Assembly: GCA_017942035.1 (NCBI GenBank)
Contig: JAGAVG010000011.1
Span: forward strand, 1-64,000
Length of the DNA: 64,000 nt
Reading direction: 5' to 3'
Source of the DNA: a bacterium
Lineage (GTDB): Bacteria; Cyanobacteriota; Vampirovibrionia; Gastranaerophilales; Gastranaerophilaceae
This document shows positions 24,504 to 34,246 of this stretch, in pieces (positions within the stretch are counted from its first letter, which is position 1; every line of letters begins with the position of its first letter). The notes under the pieces were generated by a model. It was not told where the DNA came from, made no database searches, and saw nothing but the letters and a program-made list of their open reading frames with translations. A program made the position numbers and the translations under genes.

Positions 24504-24602
24504 TTTTTGAGAAGCTTGGCAAATTGATTAAAGAGTAATTTGAGTATTTTAGATTTGTTGGGCAGGTATGTCCAACCTACAAACTCGTAAAAAATATTTT
24601 TG

Positions 24603-25775
24603 CTAGTGTGTAGAATGCGCTAAATCATCAAACCAACGTCGTAACGATTTTAAAAATCCACCCCATATACCCTCTCTCGTGTTTTGATGAACATTCTTGG
24701 CGGCCGCAAGTTTTAATTCTTGGATAGCTTCATCGTATCTGCCGGCTTTATTATATGTTTCTAACAATTTTATTGAAGTATCAGTATCCAAGTTAGAATT
24801 TAATGCCGCATTTGTTATTGCTCTATAAATTTCATTACTCATTTCAGTATCGTCATAATAATGATAATCTAAATGACAATCTATTGGCAATTCCCCGCGT
24901 TTATTTTTAGTTAAATGCATTTGGGCGATAACTTCCGGTTGGTTTTCTAATACTTTATGGATCTCTTCTGTTTGTTCTATATCTGCCAGATGTATTGGCA
25001 AATTACCTTGTGCATCTTGAGTTAAATGTATTTGAGCAAGAACTTCGGGTTGATTTTTTAAGGCTCTATGAATTTTTTCCATACAACAAATATCTGAATA
25101 ATGCATAGGCAATTGATTATACTCACCTCGTGTTAGGTGTATTCGAGCAATAATTTCCGGTTGATTTTCCAATACTCTATGTATTTCTGCCATTGTTAAC
25201 GCACCTGCAGAATGCATTGGTAATTTGTTATATTTATCTTTGGTTAAATGAATCTGTGCAAGAACTTTCGGTTGATTTTCTAACACTCTATGAATTTCTT
25301 TTGTTTTTTCTAAATCTGCATAGTGGATTGGCAGATCTCCATAGAGACCTTTAGTTAAATGAATTCTAGCAATAACTTTGGGTTGGTATTTTAAGGCTCT
25401 ATGAATTTCTATTGTTTGATCAGCAGTTGCCTTATGCATTGGCAAATTTCCCCAGTTATCTTGGGTCAAATGTATTTGTGCAATATGCTCAGAGCTTAAG
25501 GCTTTATGTATTTCTTTTATTTTTGCTAAATGTGTCTCATGATAAACTGAGTCCCCGCATAAACCATGCATTAACAGGTCTCCATGAAAGTCTTTAGTTA
25601 AATATTTTTCAAGTCCTTTTTCAAAATGTGTACCCATACTATTTACAGTTTTTTGAAAAATATCATTATTTACTCTAGCTCCAAAACTCGGAGTTGACAC
25701 TGAACGGATATTTTGAAATCTATTATTTGAATTTGAATTTGAATTAATTGAATTATCAATAAAATTGATACGCAT
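24603..25775 (-). CDS. Ankyrin-like 37-residue repeat protein
   Basis: After a polar 30-residue leader ending STPSFGARV, residues about 65-310 hold seven repeats of about 37 residues. The pattern is HLTxDxxGxLPxHxA, then xxEIHRxLxxQPxVxAxI. The LP-x-H-x-A element resembles the TPLH-x-A core of ankyrin repeats, but the helix/loop lengths differ, so this is a non-canonical ankyrin-like array. The C-terminal 80 residues are helical. Protein binding is likely; partner and location are unknown. Export is possible given the leader motif, but there is no Sec signal. Confidence 0.65.
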   Translation of the reverse strand: MRINFIDNSINSNSNSNNRFQNIRSVSTPSFGARVNNDIFQKTVNSMGTHFEKGLEKYLTKDFHGDLLMHGLCGDSVYHETHLAKIKEIHKALSSEHIAQIHLTQDNWGNLPMHKATADQTIEIHRALKYQPKVIARIHLTKGLYGDLPIHYADLEKTKEIHRVLENQPKVLAQIHLTKDKYNKLPMHSAGALTMAEIHRVLENQPEIIARIHLTRGEYNQLPMHYSDICCMEKIHRALKNQPEVLAQIHLTQDAQGNLPIHLADIEQTEEIHKVLENQPEVIAQMHLTKNKRGELPIDCHLDYHYYDDTEMSNEIYRAITNAALNSNLDTDTSIKLLETYNKAGRYDEAIQELKLAAAKNVHQNTREGIWGGFLKSLRRWFDDLAHSTH

Positions 25776-25789
25776 TTTATGTTGTCCCC

Positions 25790-25825
25790 TTTTTTATATT
25801 AAAATATGTAAAAAAAAATTTTGCT
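25790..25825 (-). promoter_or_regulatory. Two-box promoter of the ankyrin-like gene
   Basis: On the minus strand AGCAAAATT (25817-25825), 14 nt, TTAATATAAAAAA (25790-25802). The TGTWACA box is not evident. Confidence 0.4.
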
Positions 25826-25900
25826 AGTAAAACTTATATTTCATATTAAAAATTATTAAGCGAGAGGTCTTTTTGTATTAAATTTTACGAGAATTATTTT

Positions 25901-25912
25901 CTATGCTAAACT
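25901..25912 (+). promoter_or_regulatory. Extended -10 for leaderless mfd mRNA
   Basis: CTATGCTAAACT ends 6 nt before the mfd ATG. The preceding GAATTATTTTCTATG equals that before comF. No ribosome site is present. Confidence 0.55.
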
Positions 25913-25918
25913 CTTTGT

Positions 25919-28900
25919 ATGATTACATTAGAGAATTTGAACAATGAGAGTTTTAAAAAGTTCAGACAGAGCCTTGATTTAAACTGGTCATTTGCTGTTA
26001 CCGGTTTGACGGCTCTTTTGAGAATTTTTTTGCTTAAAGAAATTTCAAGACACACCGGAAGAAAAATTCTTTTTATTACATCAACTGAACAAAACGCCTT
26101 AAAATATCAGAATGATTTAAATAAAGGGTTTGGAACAAAATCTGAAATTTTCCCGTTTCAAAATATTTCGATGTACGAAAATATTGATTTGAATTTTTAC
26201 GATTACGCAGAACAGATAAGAATTTTACGAGAAAAGCCGCAAATCGTCATTACACCTGTTAAATCCCTGCTGGAGAAATTTCCCTCCGAACATTTTTTCA
26301 GAAAAAACGCCATAAAAATAAAAGTCGGGGATGAAATTAACGTAAAAGATTTCAGCCAAAAACTTGTTGATTTAGGTTATAAACGCTCGACAATGGTGAA
26401 TGATATTTCTGAATTCAGTGTCAGAGGAGATATTATTGATGTGTTTTCACTTGCGCAAAACCCGATAAGAATTGAGCTATGGGGGGATGAAGTTGTTGAG
26501 ATAAGATATTTTAACAACGAAACCCAAAAATCAATAGAAAAAACATCTGATGTCGAAATTTTACCAGTGTACAAATTCATTTTGCCTCATGCCTGTAATG
26601 AAAATCTTAATGATTATTCGGAACTTCAAGTTTACCAGAACGAATACAATCCTGATATGGTGAGTATTTTGGATTATTTTGATAATTATATCGTTGTGTT
26701 TGATGAAACTTCAGAAATTTACACAAAATATGAGTTTCTGGATAAAACTTGTGAAGATCAATTAGCCGAAAATGTTAAACTTGAACAAATTAAGCCGATA
26801 AAAGGCCGCAATCACTACACTTACGAAGAATTCATCAGAAAAATTTCAAGCTTTTTAAGGATAGGCTTTAACAACTTCATTGATGGAAATATTGAGGATG
26901 TTATAGAATTTGAGTCTCAGCCGATGAAACATTTCAATGCGGATTTAGACGGAATTTCCGTATATTTGCTTGATAAAAAAGATTACAAAATAATAGTTTG
27001 CACTGATTATCCGGAACGTATAAAAGAATTTTTGAAAGAGCGCGAAGTTTTTCTTGATGTGGATTATCAGGAAAGCATATCTTCAAACGGCGCAATATTA
27101 GAGGATTTCAAAACCCTAATTCTTACAGATAGAGAGCTTTTTAATAAACGCTCAAAAGAAATTACTTCCTCAAAACGTTCATATTTCAAGGAAAAACCTG
27201 AATATATCGAAAGTATAAACGATATAAAAGAGGGCGAATACGTTGTCCATAGTATTCACGGGGTCGGGATTTATCAGGGCTTAACCCAGCAGGAAATAGA
27301 CGGCCAGTTAAAAGATTATTTAACGATTGAATATGCGGGAAAAGACAGACTTCACATTCCAGCCGAACAAATAAACCTTCTCTGCCGCTATAGAGGCTCC
27401 GGAACAGTCCGCCCGAAACTTTCCAGAATGGGCGGCCGCGATTGGGAAAACACAAAAGCTAAAGTTAAAAAAGAAGTCGAAGAGGTTGCGTATGACCTTT
27501 TGAGACTTTACGCAAGACGAAAAATGCAGACCGGCATACAGTTTTTACCGGATACCCCATGGCAGAACGAAATGGAAGATGCTTTTGAATACACCGAAAC
27601 TCCTGACCAGATGAAAGCTATACTTGATGTTAAGGCAGATATGGAAAGTGATAAGCCGATGGACAGACTGATTTGCGGAGACGTAGGTTTTGGAAAAACA
27701 GAAGTCGCAATGAGGGCCATTTTCAAGGCTGTAACTTCCGGCAAACAAGTTGCCGTAGTTGTTCCGACAACTATTCTTGCATTCCAGCACTATCAGACAA
27801 TATCCGAACGTTTTAAGCCGTTCGGAGTTCAGGTGGAATTAATGTCAAGATTTAGAAGCCAGAAAGAACAAAAAGAAACTTTAAAAAATCTCGCACTTGG
27901 CTCATGCGATGTTGTCGTCGGGACTCACAGGCTTTTGCAGGACAGTGTAAAAATTAAAGACTTAGGTTTGCTTGTAATTGATGAGGAGCACCGTTTCGGA
28001 GTTAAACATAAAGAAAAATTAAAACAGATGAGAGAAAATGTTGATATTATAACGATGTCAGCTACCCCAATTCCCAGAACGCTTTACATGTCTTTATCCG
28101 GAATAAAGGACATGTCGATCATTAACACCCCGCCTAAAAACAGACTTCCGATTAAAACTTATGTGGGTGAATGGAACGATAATATGGTCAAAAACGCTAT
28201 TATCCATGAACTCGATAGGGAAGGTCAGGTATTTTATCTTTATAACAGAGTTGAAACAATTGAGGAATTTAAACGAACTCTTCAAAATCTAGTTCCTAAC
28301 GCCCGTATAGCAATAGGACATGGTCAGATGGATGAAAAACAGCTGGAAGAAGTCATAATTGATTTTTCAAACCATGAATATGATATTCTTCTTGCCACAA
28401 CAATTATTGAAAACGGCATCGACATCCCGAACGCTAACACTATGATTATTCATAACGCCGATAAGTTCGGTCTTGCACAGCTTTATCAATTGAGAGGACG
28501 CGTCGGACGCTCGCAAAGACAGGCATATTGTTACTGTTTCTACAATAAAACAAAAACCATGACAAAAGATGCTATTCAAAGGCTAAAGGCCATAAAAGAA
28601 TTCACAACCCTTGGTAGCGGCTACCAAATCGCCCTAAGAGATGTTGAAATCCGTGGAGTCGGGAATATTTTAGGCACAAAACAGCACGGGCACATGATTA
28701 ACGTAGGGTTCGATACTTACTGCCAGCTATTGGAAGAAACAGTTCGGGAACTTCAAGGGGAAAAGGTTGAAAATAAAATTCCGGCAATTGTTGACATTAA
28801 TGTTACAGCCTTTATTCCGGATGACTGGGCAGGTTCAAGCGACATGAAAATGATTGAATATAAGAGACTGGCGGATGTAAATTCCGAACAAGAGCTTGAT

Positions 28901-29260
28901 TATATAGTTTCAGAGTGGAAAGACAGGTTTGCAAAACCTCCTCAAAGCGTTGAAAACTTAATAAATCTTATCAAATTAAGACTTATTGCCACGGATTTAA
29001 AAATATCTTTAATCCGTGAAACATCTGATAATATAAGAATTTACACACCATTTTCAAATATCGAATGGAAACTTATACAAAACAAACTACCGTCAAATAT
29101 TATCAAATTTATACGCTTTACGCAGGCTCCAGCCTCATGTCAGGATGGTAAATCTGTAATTTTGCTTAACAATTCTTATATGAATTTTAATGAAGTATTT
29201 AACATTTTGACAGATTTGTTTTATCATATAAAAAGAGTCATTGATGAATACAATAACTAA
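25919..29260 (+). CDS. mfd: Transcription-repair coupling factor
   Basis: Mfd removes stalled RNA polymerase and recruits UvrAB. The 1113-residue protein has the UvrB-like N-terminal module, the RNA-polymerase interaction domain (EYVVHSIHGVGIYQGL near 440), and Walker A GDVGFGKTEVAMRA near 583. The DEEH box (VIDEEHRFG), SATPIPRTL, the RecG-like RGRVGRS motif, and the C-terminal TRCF domain follow. Length and order are normal. No UvrA/B gene is nearby. The foldase gene follows after 17 nt. Confidence 0.97.
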   Translation: MITLENLNNESFKKFRQSLDLNWSFAVTGLTALLRIFLLKEISRHTGRKILFITSTEQNALKYQNDLNKGFGTKSEIFPFQNISMYENIDLNFYDYAEQIRILREKPQIVITPVKSLLEKFPSEHFFRKNAIKIKVGDEINVKDFSQKLVDLGYKRSTMVNDISEFSVRGDIIDVFSLAQNPIRIELWGDEVVEIRYFNNETQKSIEKTSDVEILPVYKFILPHACNENLNDYSELQVYQNEYNPDMVSILDYFDNYIVVFDETSEIYTKYEFLDKTCEDQLAENVKLEQIKPIKGRNHYTYEEFIRKISSFLRIGFNNFIDGNIEDVIEFESQPMKHFNADLDGISVYLLDKKDYKIIVCTDYPERIKEFLKEREVFLDVDYQESISSNGAILEDFKTLILTDRELFNKRSKEITSSKRSYFKEKPEYIESINDIKEGEYVVHSIHGVGIYQGLTQQEIDGQLKDYLTIEYAGKDRLHIPAEQINLLCRYRGSGTVRPKLSRMGGRDWENTKAKVKKEVEEVAYDLLRLYARRKMQTGIQFLPDTPWQNEMEDAFEYTETPDQMKAILDVKADMESDKPMDRLICGDVGFGKTEVAMRAIFKAVTSGKQVAVVVPTTILAFQHYQTISERFKPFGVQVELMSRFRSQKEQKETLKNLALGSCDVVVGTHRLLQDSVKIKDLGLLVIDEEHRFGVKHKEKLKQMRENVDIITMSATPIPRTLYMSLSGIKDMSIINTPPKNRLPIKTYVGEWNDNMVKNAIIHELDREGQVFYLYNRVETIEEFKRTLQNLVPNARIAIGHGQMDEKQLEEVIIDFSNHEYDILLATTIIENGIDIPNANTMIIHNADKFGLAQLYQLRGRVGRSQRQAYCYCFYNKTKTMTKDAIQRLKAIKEFTTLGSGYQIALRDVEIRGVGNILGTKQHGHMINVGFDTYCQLLEETVRELQGEKVENKIPAIVDINVTAFIPDDWAGSSDMKMIEYKRLADVNSEQELDYIVSEWKDRFAKPPQSVENLINLIKLRLIATDLKISLIRETSDNIRIYTPFSNIEWKLIQNKLPSNIIKFIRFTQAPASCQDGKSVILLNNSYMNFNEVFNILTDLFYHIKRVIDEYNN

Positions 29261-29277
29261 AAAGAAAGAGAGTTTTT

Positions 29278-30426
29278 ATGAACAGTAAAAAATTATTAAC
29301 CGCAATTGCACTTTCAGCAGTCCTATTTGCAGGATGCGGCTTAAAATCAAAAGAGACAATCGTTCTTGTAAACGATACTCCTATCACTTATGGTCAGTTC
29401 AATAAATTATTTAAAGAACAATCTCAAAATACCATGTTTTCTCAAATGGGCATAAAAATTACAAAAGAAAAAAACGGATTTATGTACTACTTAATTCAGG
29501 ACAGAGTAGTAAATGAACTTATTGTGAATACTTTACTTCAACAAGAAGCTGAAAAACGCGGCATTAACGTAACTGAGGAACAAGTTAATAAAACCGTCGA
29601 AGATTTAATGAATCAGGTTGGAGGAAATAAAGAACTCGGACGAATCTTAAAACAGCATGGACTCACTGAAAAACAATTTAGAGAAGATGTAAAAAAAGAA
29701 TTAACAATGAAAGAACTTGCAAAATCAGTAGGAAATGTTTCAGTTTCCGATGCTGAGGTTAAAAAATATTATCAGCAAAATACTCAAAAATTCAAACTTC
29801 CTGATAAAGTTCGCGCATCTCACATTCTTATTGACGCTAATGAAGACGCTCTCAGATTAAAAATGAAAGAAGATTTCAGATATAAAAATCTTAGCGAAGA
29901 AGAATTGAATGCTAAAATTAATGAAAAAATTAAAGAAAGAGAAGCTAAAGCAAATGAACTTTTCCAAAAAGTTAAGGCTAATCCTTCAGAATTTGCAAAA
30001 TTTGCAAAAGAAAATTCACAGGACAAAACAACTGCAATAAACGGCGGAGACTTAGGTTTCTTTGCAGCAAATGAAATGGTTCCGGAATTTTCAGCAGCTG
30101 CATTTGATACAAAACCGGGCAGCCTTACTAATAGAGTTGTTAAATCAAAATTCGGCTACCACATAATCATGGTTACTGACAGAATGGAATCAAGCCAGCA
30201 GCCATTTGAAAAAGTAAAATCAGGTATTAAAAATTATCTGGAAAACCAAAAACAAATCAAAGCGCTTGATAATCTTACAGAATCACTAAAAAGACAGGCT
30301 AAAATTGAATATGTAAATTCTGAATTTGATCCTAAAGCAATTCAAAAAGGAATCGAAAAAGAAATCAATGAAGCTCCTAAAAAAATTCAAGACGCAGAAA
30401 AAGCTAATAAAAAGCCAAACAATTAA
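29278..30426 (+). CDS. Lipoprotein peptidyl-prolyl isomerase (PrsA/SurA-like foldase)
   Basis: A lipoprotein signal (ALSAVLFAGC, Cys20) anchors this 382-residue periplasmic foldase. A SurA/PrsA N-terminal helical region (residues 30-170) precedes one parvulin domain: KVRASHILIDANED, then NGGDLGFFAANEMVPEF, then VKSKFGYHIIMV. An inserted Lys/Glu-rich helix sits inside the parvulin domain (about 195-225). The tail is Lys/Glu/Asn-rich. It probably helps fold exported or outer-membrane proteins and lies just downstream of mfd. Confidence 0.9.
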   Translation: MNSKKLLTAIALSAVLFAGCGLKSKETIVLVNDTPITYGQFNKLFKEQSQNTMFSQMGIKITKEKNGFMYYLIQDRVVNELIVNTLLQQEAEKRGINVTEEQVNKTVEDLMNQVGGNKELGRILKQHGLTEKQFREDVKKELTMKELAKSVGNVSVSDAEVKKYYQQNTQKFKLPDKVRASHILIDANEDALRLKMKEDFRYKNLSEEELNAKINEKIKEREAKANELFQKVKANPSEFAKFAKENSQDKTTAINGGDLGFFAANEMVPEFSAAAFDTKPGSLTNRVVKSKFGYHIIMVTDRMESSQQPFEKVKSGIKNYLENQKQIKALDNLTESLKRQAKIEYVNSEFDPKAIQKGIEKEINEAPKKIQDAEKANKKPNN

Positions 30427-30456
30427 ATAACATAATATATATTTTGATGCATTTTT

Positions 30457-30488
30457 GCCGCAGATCTTAGATTTGCGGCTTTTCTTAT
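30457..30488 (+). terminator. Terminator of the mfd-foldase unit
   Basis: GCCGCA/TGCGGC with an inner ATCT/AGAT stem, followed by TTTTCTT. Confidence 0.85.
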
Positions 30489-30503
30489 ATAATAAAAAAT
30501 ATG

Positions 30504-30539
30504 CAAAAAAAAGCCGTCACGAACATTTTTCATAACGGC
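30504..30539 (-). terminator. Terminator of gdhA
   Basis: On the minus strand GCCGTTATG pairs with CGTGACGGC (two G-U pairs), followed by TTTTTTTT. Confidence 0.8.
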
Positions 30540-30559
30540 CTTATAATAAAAAGAGTAAT

Positions 30560-31912
30560 TTAATGAATTCCCTGAGCTATCATAGCGGAGGAAAGCTTTA
30601 TAAATGCCGCAATATTAGCACCGGCTACATAATTGTTATCTAATCCGTACTTTTCAGCCGCATCCTTGCAAGAACGGAAAATATTTACCATTATATTCTC
30701 AAGCTTCTTATCAACTTCTTCAAATGTCAAATAATATCTCATACTATTCTGGCTCATTTCAATCGCTGAAGTTGCAACACCGCCTGCGTTTGCAGCCTTT
30801 GCCGGAGCAACAAGAACATTGTGTTTCAGCAAATATTCTGTTGCCTCCTTTGTACAAGGCATATTTGCACCCTCTCCTATTGCTAAAACTCCATTTTTAA
30901 CCAGTATTTTCGCACTATCAAGAGTTAATTCATTTTGAGTAGCGCAAGGAAGTGCAATATCCGTTTTGATTTCCCAAATCGGAGAATTTTGCCCCTTATG
31001 TTCCGTGTAAATTGCATCTTTATGGTATTTGAGGTAATCTTTAATTCTTCCGCGCTTAACCTCTTTAATTTCTTTTATTGCATCTAAATCTATTCCGTTT
31101 TTATCATAGATACAGCCATTTGAATCACTCATTGCAACAACTTTTGCACCAGACATTAAAGCTTTTTCAGCCGCGTAAATCGCAACATTTCCTGATCCGG
31201 ATATTGTTACAGTTTTATTTTTAAGTGAATTTTTACCGTTTTCTTTGAGCATTTCACGCATAAAATAAATAAGTCCATAGCCTGTAGCCTCTTTTCTTGC
31301 TTGAGAACCGCCGTATTCAAGGCCTTTTCCGGTCAAAACTCCGCCTTCATAAGTGTTTCGAATTCTTTTATATTGACCAAACAAAAATCCGATTTCTCTT
31401 GCTCCGACCCCGATATCACCTGCCGGAACATCAACATCTGCTCCGATATGTCTGTATAATTCGGTCATAAAACTCTGGCAAAAACGCATTATTTCCATAT
31501 CGGACTTACCTTTAGGATTAAAATCCGCTCCGCCTTTGGCGCCTCCTATAGGAAGTCCTGTAAGCGCATTTTTAAAAATTTGTTCAAACCCTAAAAACTT
31601 CATTATACTGAGGTTTACATTTTCTGCGAATCTTAATCCGCCTTTATATGGCCCGATAAGACTGCTGAATTGAACTCTATATCCTCTATTTACAATTATT
31701 TCGCCTCTATCATTTACCCATGGAACCCTAAATATTATTGTTCTTTCAGGTTCAACCATTCTTTCAAGTATTGCAAGCTTTTCCATTTCCGGATGCTTAT
31801 CAATTACTGGAGTCAGAGAAGTAAGAACTTCCTCTACAGCTTGCAGATATTCTTTTTCTTCAATGTTATTGCTTTTAGTATTTTTTAAAACTTTTGTTAA
31901 ATATTTATTCAT
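30560..31912 (-). CDS. gdhA: NADP-type glutamate dehydrogenase
   Basis: It interconverts 2-oxoglutarate plus ammonia and glutamate. The 450-residue length, the N-terminal PFRVPWVNDRGE-like region, and the active-site LTGLPIGGAKGGADF (catalytic Lys) place it in the hexameric small GDH class. So do DVPAGDIGVGAREIGFLFGQYKR and the Rossmann loop TISGSGNVAIYAAEKA. The coenzyme type is inferred from overall similarity. It is monocistronic with its own terminator. Confidence 0.93.
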   Translation of the reverse strand: MNKYLTKVLKNTKSNNIEEKEYLQAVEEVLTSLTPVIDKHPEMEKLAILERMVEPERTIIFRVPWVNDRGEIIVNRGYRVQFSSLIGPYKGGLRFAENVNLSIMKFLGFEQIFKNALTGLPIGGAKGGADFNPKGKSDMEIMRFCQSFMTELYRHIGADVDVPAGDIGVGAREIGFLFGQYKRIRNTYEGGVLTGKGLEYGGSQARKEATGYGLIYFMREMLKENGKNSLKNKTVTISGSGNVAIYAAEKALMSGAKVVAMSDSNGCIYDKNGIDLDAIKEIKEVKRGRIKDYLKYHKDAIYTEHKGQNSPIWEIKTDIALPCATQNELTLDSAKILVKNGVLAIGEGANMPCTKEATEYLLKHNVLVAPAKAANAGGVATSAIEMSQNSMRYYLTFEEVDKKLENIMVNIFRSCKDAAEKYGLDNNYVAGANIAAFIKLSSAMIAQGIH

Positions 31913-32055
31913 ATTTCATTCTCCATAACTTTATGAGTGTAACACATATTGTAAAATGGTGCAAATATTAAGATTATTCAAGCAAATATTTTAACATGTT
32001 TGATTTTTAACAAATTACGGGTATAATTATTACAAGATGAGTGTAAGGAGGATAT

Positions 32056-32781
32056 ATGCTAGAAAAACTTGAAAAATTCCAAATTTTAGCATTGAGCATA
32101 GTACTTGCATTGGGACTTGTTATTGCAGTAAAAACAGGGGTTTCCGGAGTATCTAAAAATTCAATTTCGGTTACCGGATCTGCCTATGAAATAGTTCAGT
32201 CTGATTCAGGTTCTATGAGTATTAATTTGCAGGTCAGAGCATCAAGTAAAGCAGAAGCATACAAAATTGCAAAAGTTCAATTGCCAAAAGTTTTAAATTA
32301 TTTTGAAAATGCTGGTTTTTCGAAAGATAATATAGAAGTAAAAGCTGCAAATGGTTATGTATCATACCGTTACAACTCAAACGGAACACCAACTGGCGAA
32401 ATTTTGCACTACAATTTCACACAGAGAATAGAGGTCAAATCAAACGATGTAGATAAAATTAAAAATGCGGCAGTAGATGTTCAAAATCTTGTATCTGACG
32501 GAATTGATGTCGAAATAAATGAAGTCCAGTATTATTATTCAAAACTTCCTGAACTGAAAGTTTCACTTCTTGAAAAAGCAACACAAGATGCAAAACAGAG
32601 AGCTTCTGCGATGTTAAAGGCAACTCACAACAGAGCCGGCAAAATCCAATCTGTAAATATGGGTGTATTCCAGATTACACCGGTTGATTCCACAAATGTT
32701 TCAGATATGGGTATAAACGATACTTCAACTATAGAAAAGAAAATAACATCAGTTGCAAATGTAGTATTCCAAATAAAATAA
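32056..32781 (+). CDS. SIMPL-domain (DUF541) membrane-anchored protein
   Basis: An N-terminal membrane anchor (ILALSIVLALGLVIAVKTGV) is followed by a SIMPL/DUF541 domain: ISVTGSAYEIVQSDSGSMSI opening, KAEAYKIAKVQLPKVLNYFE, the central EVQYYYSKLPELKVSLLEKATQDAKQRASAML, and a final VVFQIK strand. SIMPL proteins are periplasmic oligomers of uncertain role. AAGGAGG 7 nt before the ATG. A secreted 117-residue protein follows after 12 nt. Confidence 0.88.
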   Translation: MLEKLEKFQILALSIVLALGLVIAVKTGVSGVSKNSISVTGSAYEIVQSDSGSMSINLQVRASSKAEAYKIAKVQLPKVLNYFENAGFSKDNIEVKAANGYVSYRYNSNGTPTGEILHYNFTQRIEVKSNDVDKIKNAAVDVQNLVSDGIDVEINEVQYYYSKLPELKVSLLEKATQDAKQRASAMLKATHNRAGKIQSVNMGVFQITPVDSTNVSDMGINDTSTIEKKITSVANVVFQIK

Positions 32782-32793
32782 AAGGAGATTATT

Positions 32794-33147
32794 ATGAAAA
32801 AGACAGGTTTATTATTGTTAGCCGGAGCGCTCGTATTATCAATGCATAGTGTATCTGCTATTGATATCAATGTAATGAATGGTGCAGGCGGAATCACATC
32901 CGAAGCAGGTTTAATGCGTAATCACGATATGCAGATGATTAATCAGCGCCGTTTTGAATTTGAAAAATCTAGAGAATATCAGGCAGAACAAAAAGCTAAA
33001 AAACAAGAAGAAGAATTAAAAGCTAAATTTCAGCAATATGAAACAAACAAAAATAACATGGTTAACCCGCAAAGCAATATGGAATTTATGCAAAATAAAG
33101 ATGGAAGTATTATCATCCGTCAAAATGGAGCATCTTCTGTACAATAA
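32794..33147 (+). CDS. Small secreted coiled-coil protein
   Basis: A Sec signal (MKKTGLLLLAGALVLSMHSVSA-I) starts this 117-residue protein. Residues 45-85 are a charged helix (KSREYQAEQKAKKQEEELK). The tail reads NKDGSIIIRQNG. No family is recognised. Co-transcribed with the SIMPL protein and probably also periplasmic. Confidence 0.65.
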   Translation: MKKTGLLLLAGALVLSMHSVSAIDINVMNGAGGITSEAGLMRNHDMQMINQRRFEFEKSREYQAEQKAKKQEEELKAKFQQYETNKNNMVNPQSNMEFMQNKDGSIIIRQNGASSVQ

Positions 33148-33168
33148 ATTTTATAATACATAACAAAC

Positions 33169-33204
33169 AAAAAAGGGTTGGTTTCGGCTAATCCTTTTTT
33201 ATAT
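33169..33204. terminator. Bidirectional hairpin between convergent genes
   Basis: AAAAAAGGGTT and AATCCTTTTTT pair around a GGTTTCGGC loop; U-runs on both strands serve both the secreted protein gene and the GT9 gene. Confidence 0.75.
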
Positions 33205-34230
33205 TAATTCGTCAATAGTTTTCAAAACTTCATCAACCGTCGGAAATTTTGTGCAGGCATTTTTGTTTTCAGCAAGCGGACATTTACGTCTGTGGCAAGG
33301 CTGACATTCAAGATTACCGCTCAAAGCTTTGTACTTGTTACCATCTCCCAGTGGAGCATAATAAACAGTCGGAGTGCAGCAAAAAATCGTTATTATTTTA
33401 GGTTTTTGAGTTGCCCAGGCCAGATGAGTGCTTCCTGAATCCAGCGAAATCAGCAAATCTGTCCTTCTAAAAAGCTCAATCAATTCTTTTAAATTTGTTT
33501 TCCCGGCGAGATTTAAATGCTTATCTCCGCCGATATAAGAAATTAAATCGCAATCATTTTGAGTTCCGGTGAAAACAAGATTGAATCGTCCTTCAATTTT
33601 TTGGATAAGTTCTTTCCAATTATCTTTATCCCAGTGCTTTGGCGCCCAGGTTGTTGCAGGCGCAATAACAACGAGTGGTCTCGTTTTGTCTAAATCTTTC
33701 AACAGCTCGTCAATTTTTGAGGAAACCTCCTCGCTTGAAGGCGGAAGATCTGCTTGAATTTCTTTTGTATCCAACCCTAAATAATCGGCAAATTTCAAAT
33801 AATTCACAATAGCGTGAGAATTTTTATTTTTATTTATATCTTCTATAAATTCATTTCCGCCAAAAATTGAGAATTCTCTGGCATTACGCGCGACAATCCT
33901 TCTTTTTGCACCGGACAAAATCATAAAATACATACTTTTTATAAGCATTTGAGTATCAAGTGCAATATCAAATTTTTCGCGTCTGAGCTGCTTAATTATA
34001 TCAACATATTCCTTAAAACTCTCAAAAGACGGGCCGCGTTTTTTCCATCTAACCATCGGCGCAAGAATTACCTTATCCACACAAGGGTTGTCTTTGATTA
34101 CGTCATAACCTTTTTCCGAAACTAACCAAGTGACTTCATATCCGTTATTTTTAAGCACATTTGCAAGCGGGATATTAAATATGCAGTCTCCGAGCGATGA
34201 TAACCTTATCAGTAAAGCTTTTTTTGTCAA
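33199..34230 (-). CDS. Family 9 glycosyltransferase (heptosyltransferase-like)
   Basis: GT9 enzymes add heptose (or related sugar) to lipopolysaccharide cores at the inner membrane. The 343-residue protein opens KALLIRLSSLGDCIFNIPLA and has VVIAPATTWAPKHWDKDNW near residue 190, LAGKTNLKELIELFRRTDLLISLDSGSTHLAWA, and a cysteine-rich C-terminus (CQPCHRRKCPLAENKNAC). It implies an outer membrane. It lies 16 nt after the yqeG-type gene. Confidence 0.9.
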   Translation of the reverse strand: MTKKALLIRLSSLGDCIFNIPLANVLKNNGYEVTWLVSEKGYDVIKDNPCVDKVILAPMVRWKKRGPSFESFKEYVDIIKQLRREKFDIALDTQMLIKSMYFMILSGAKRRIVARNAREFSIFGGNEFIEDINKNKNSHAIVNYLKFADYLGLDTKEIQADLPPSSEEVSSKIDELLKDLDKTRPLVVIAPATTWAPKHWDKDNWKELIQKIEGRFNLVFTGTQNDCDLISYIGGDKHLNLAGKTNLKELIELFRRTDLLISLDSGSTHLAWATQKPKIITIFCCTPTVYYAPLGDGNKYKALSGNLECQPCHRRKCPLAENKNACTKFPTVDEVLKTIDELI

Positions 34231-34246
34231 AACAACACCCTTTCAG

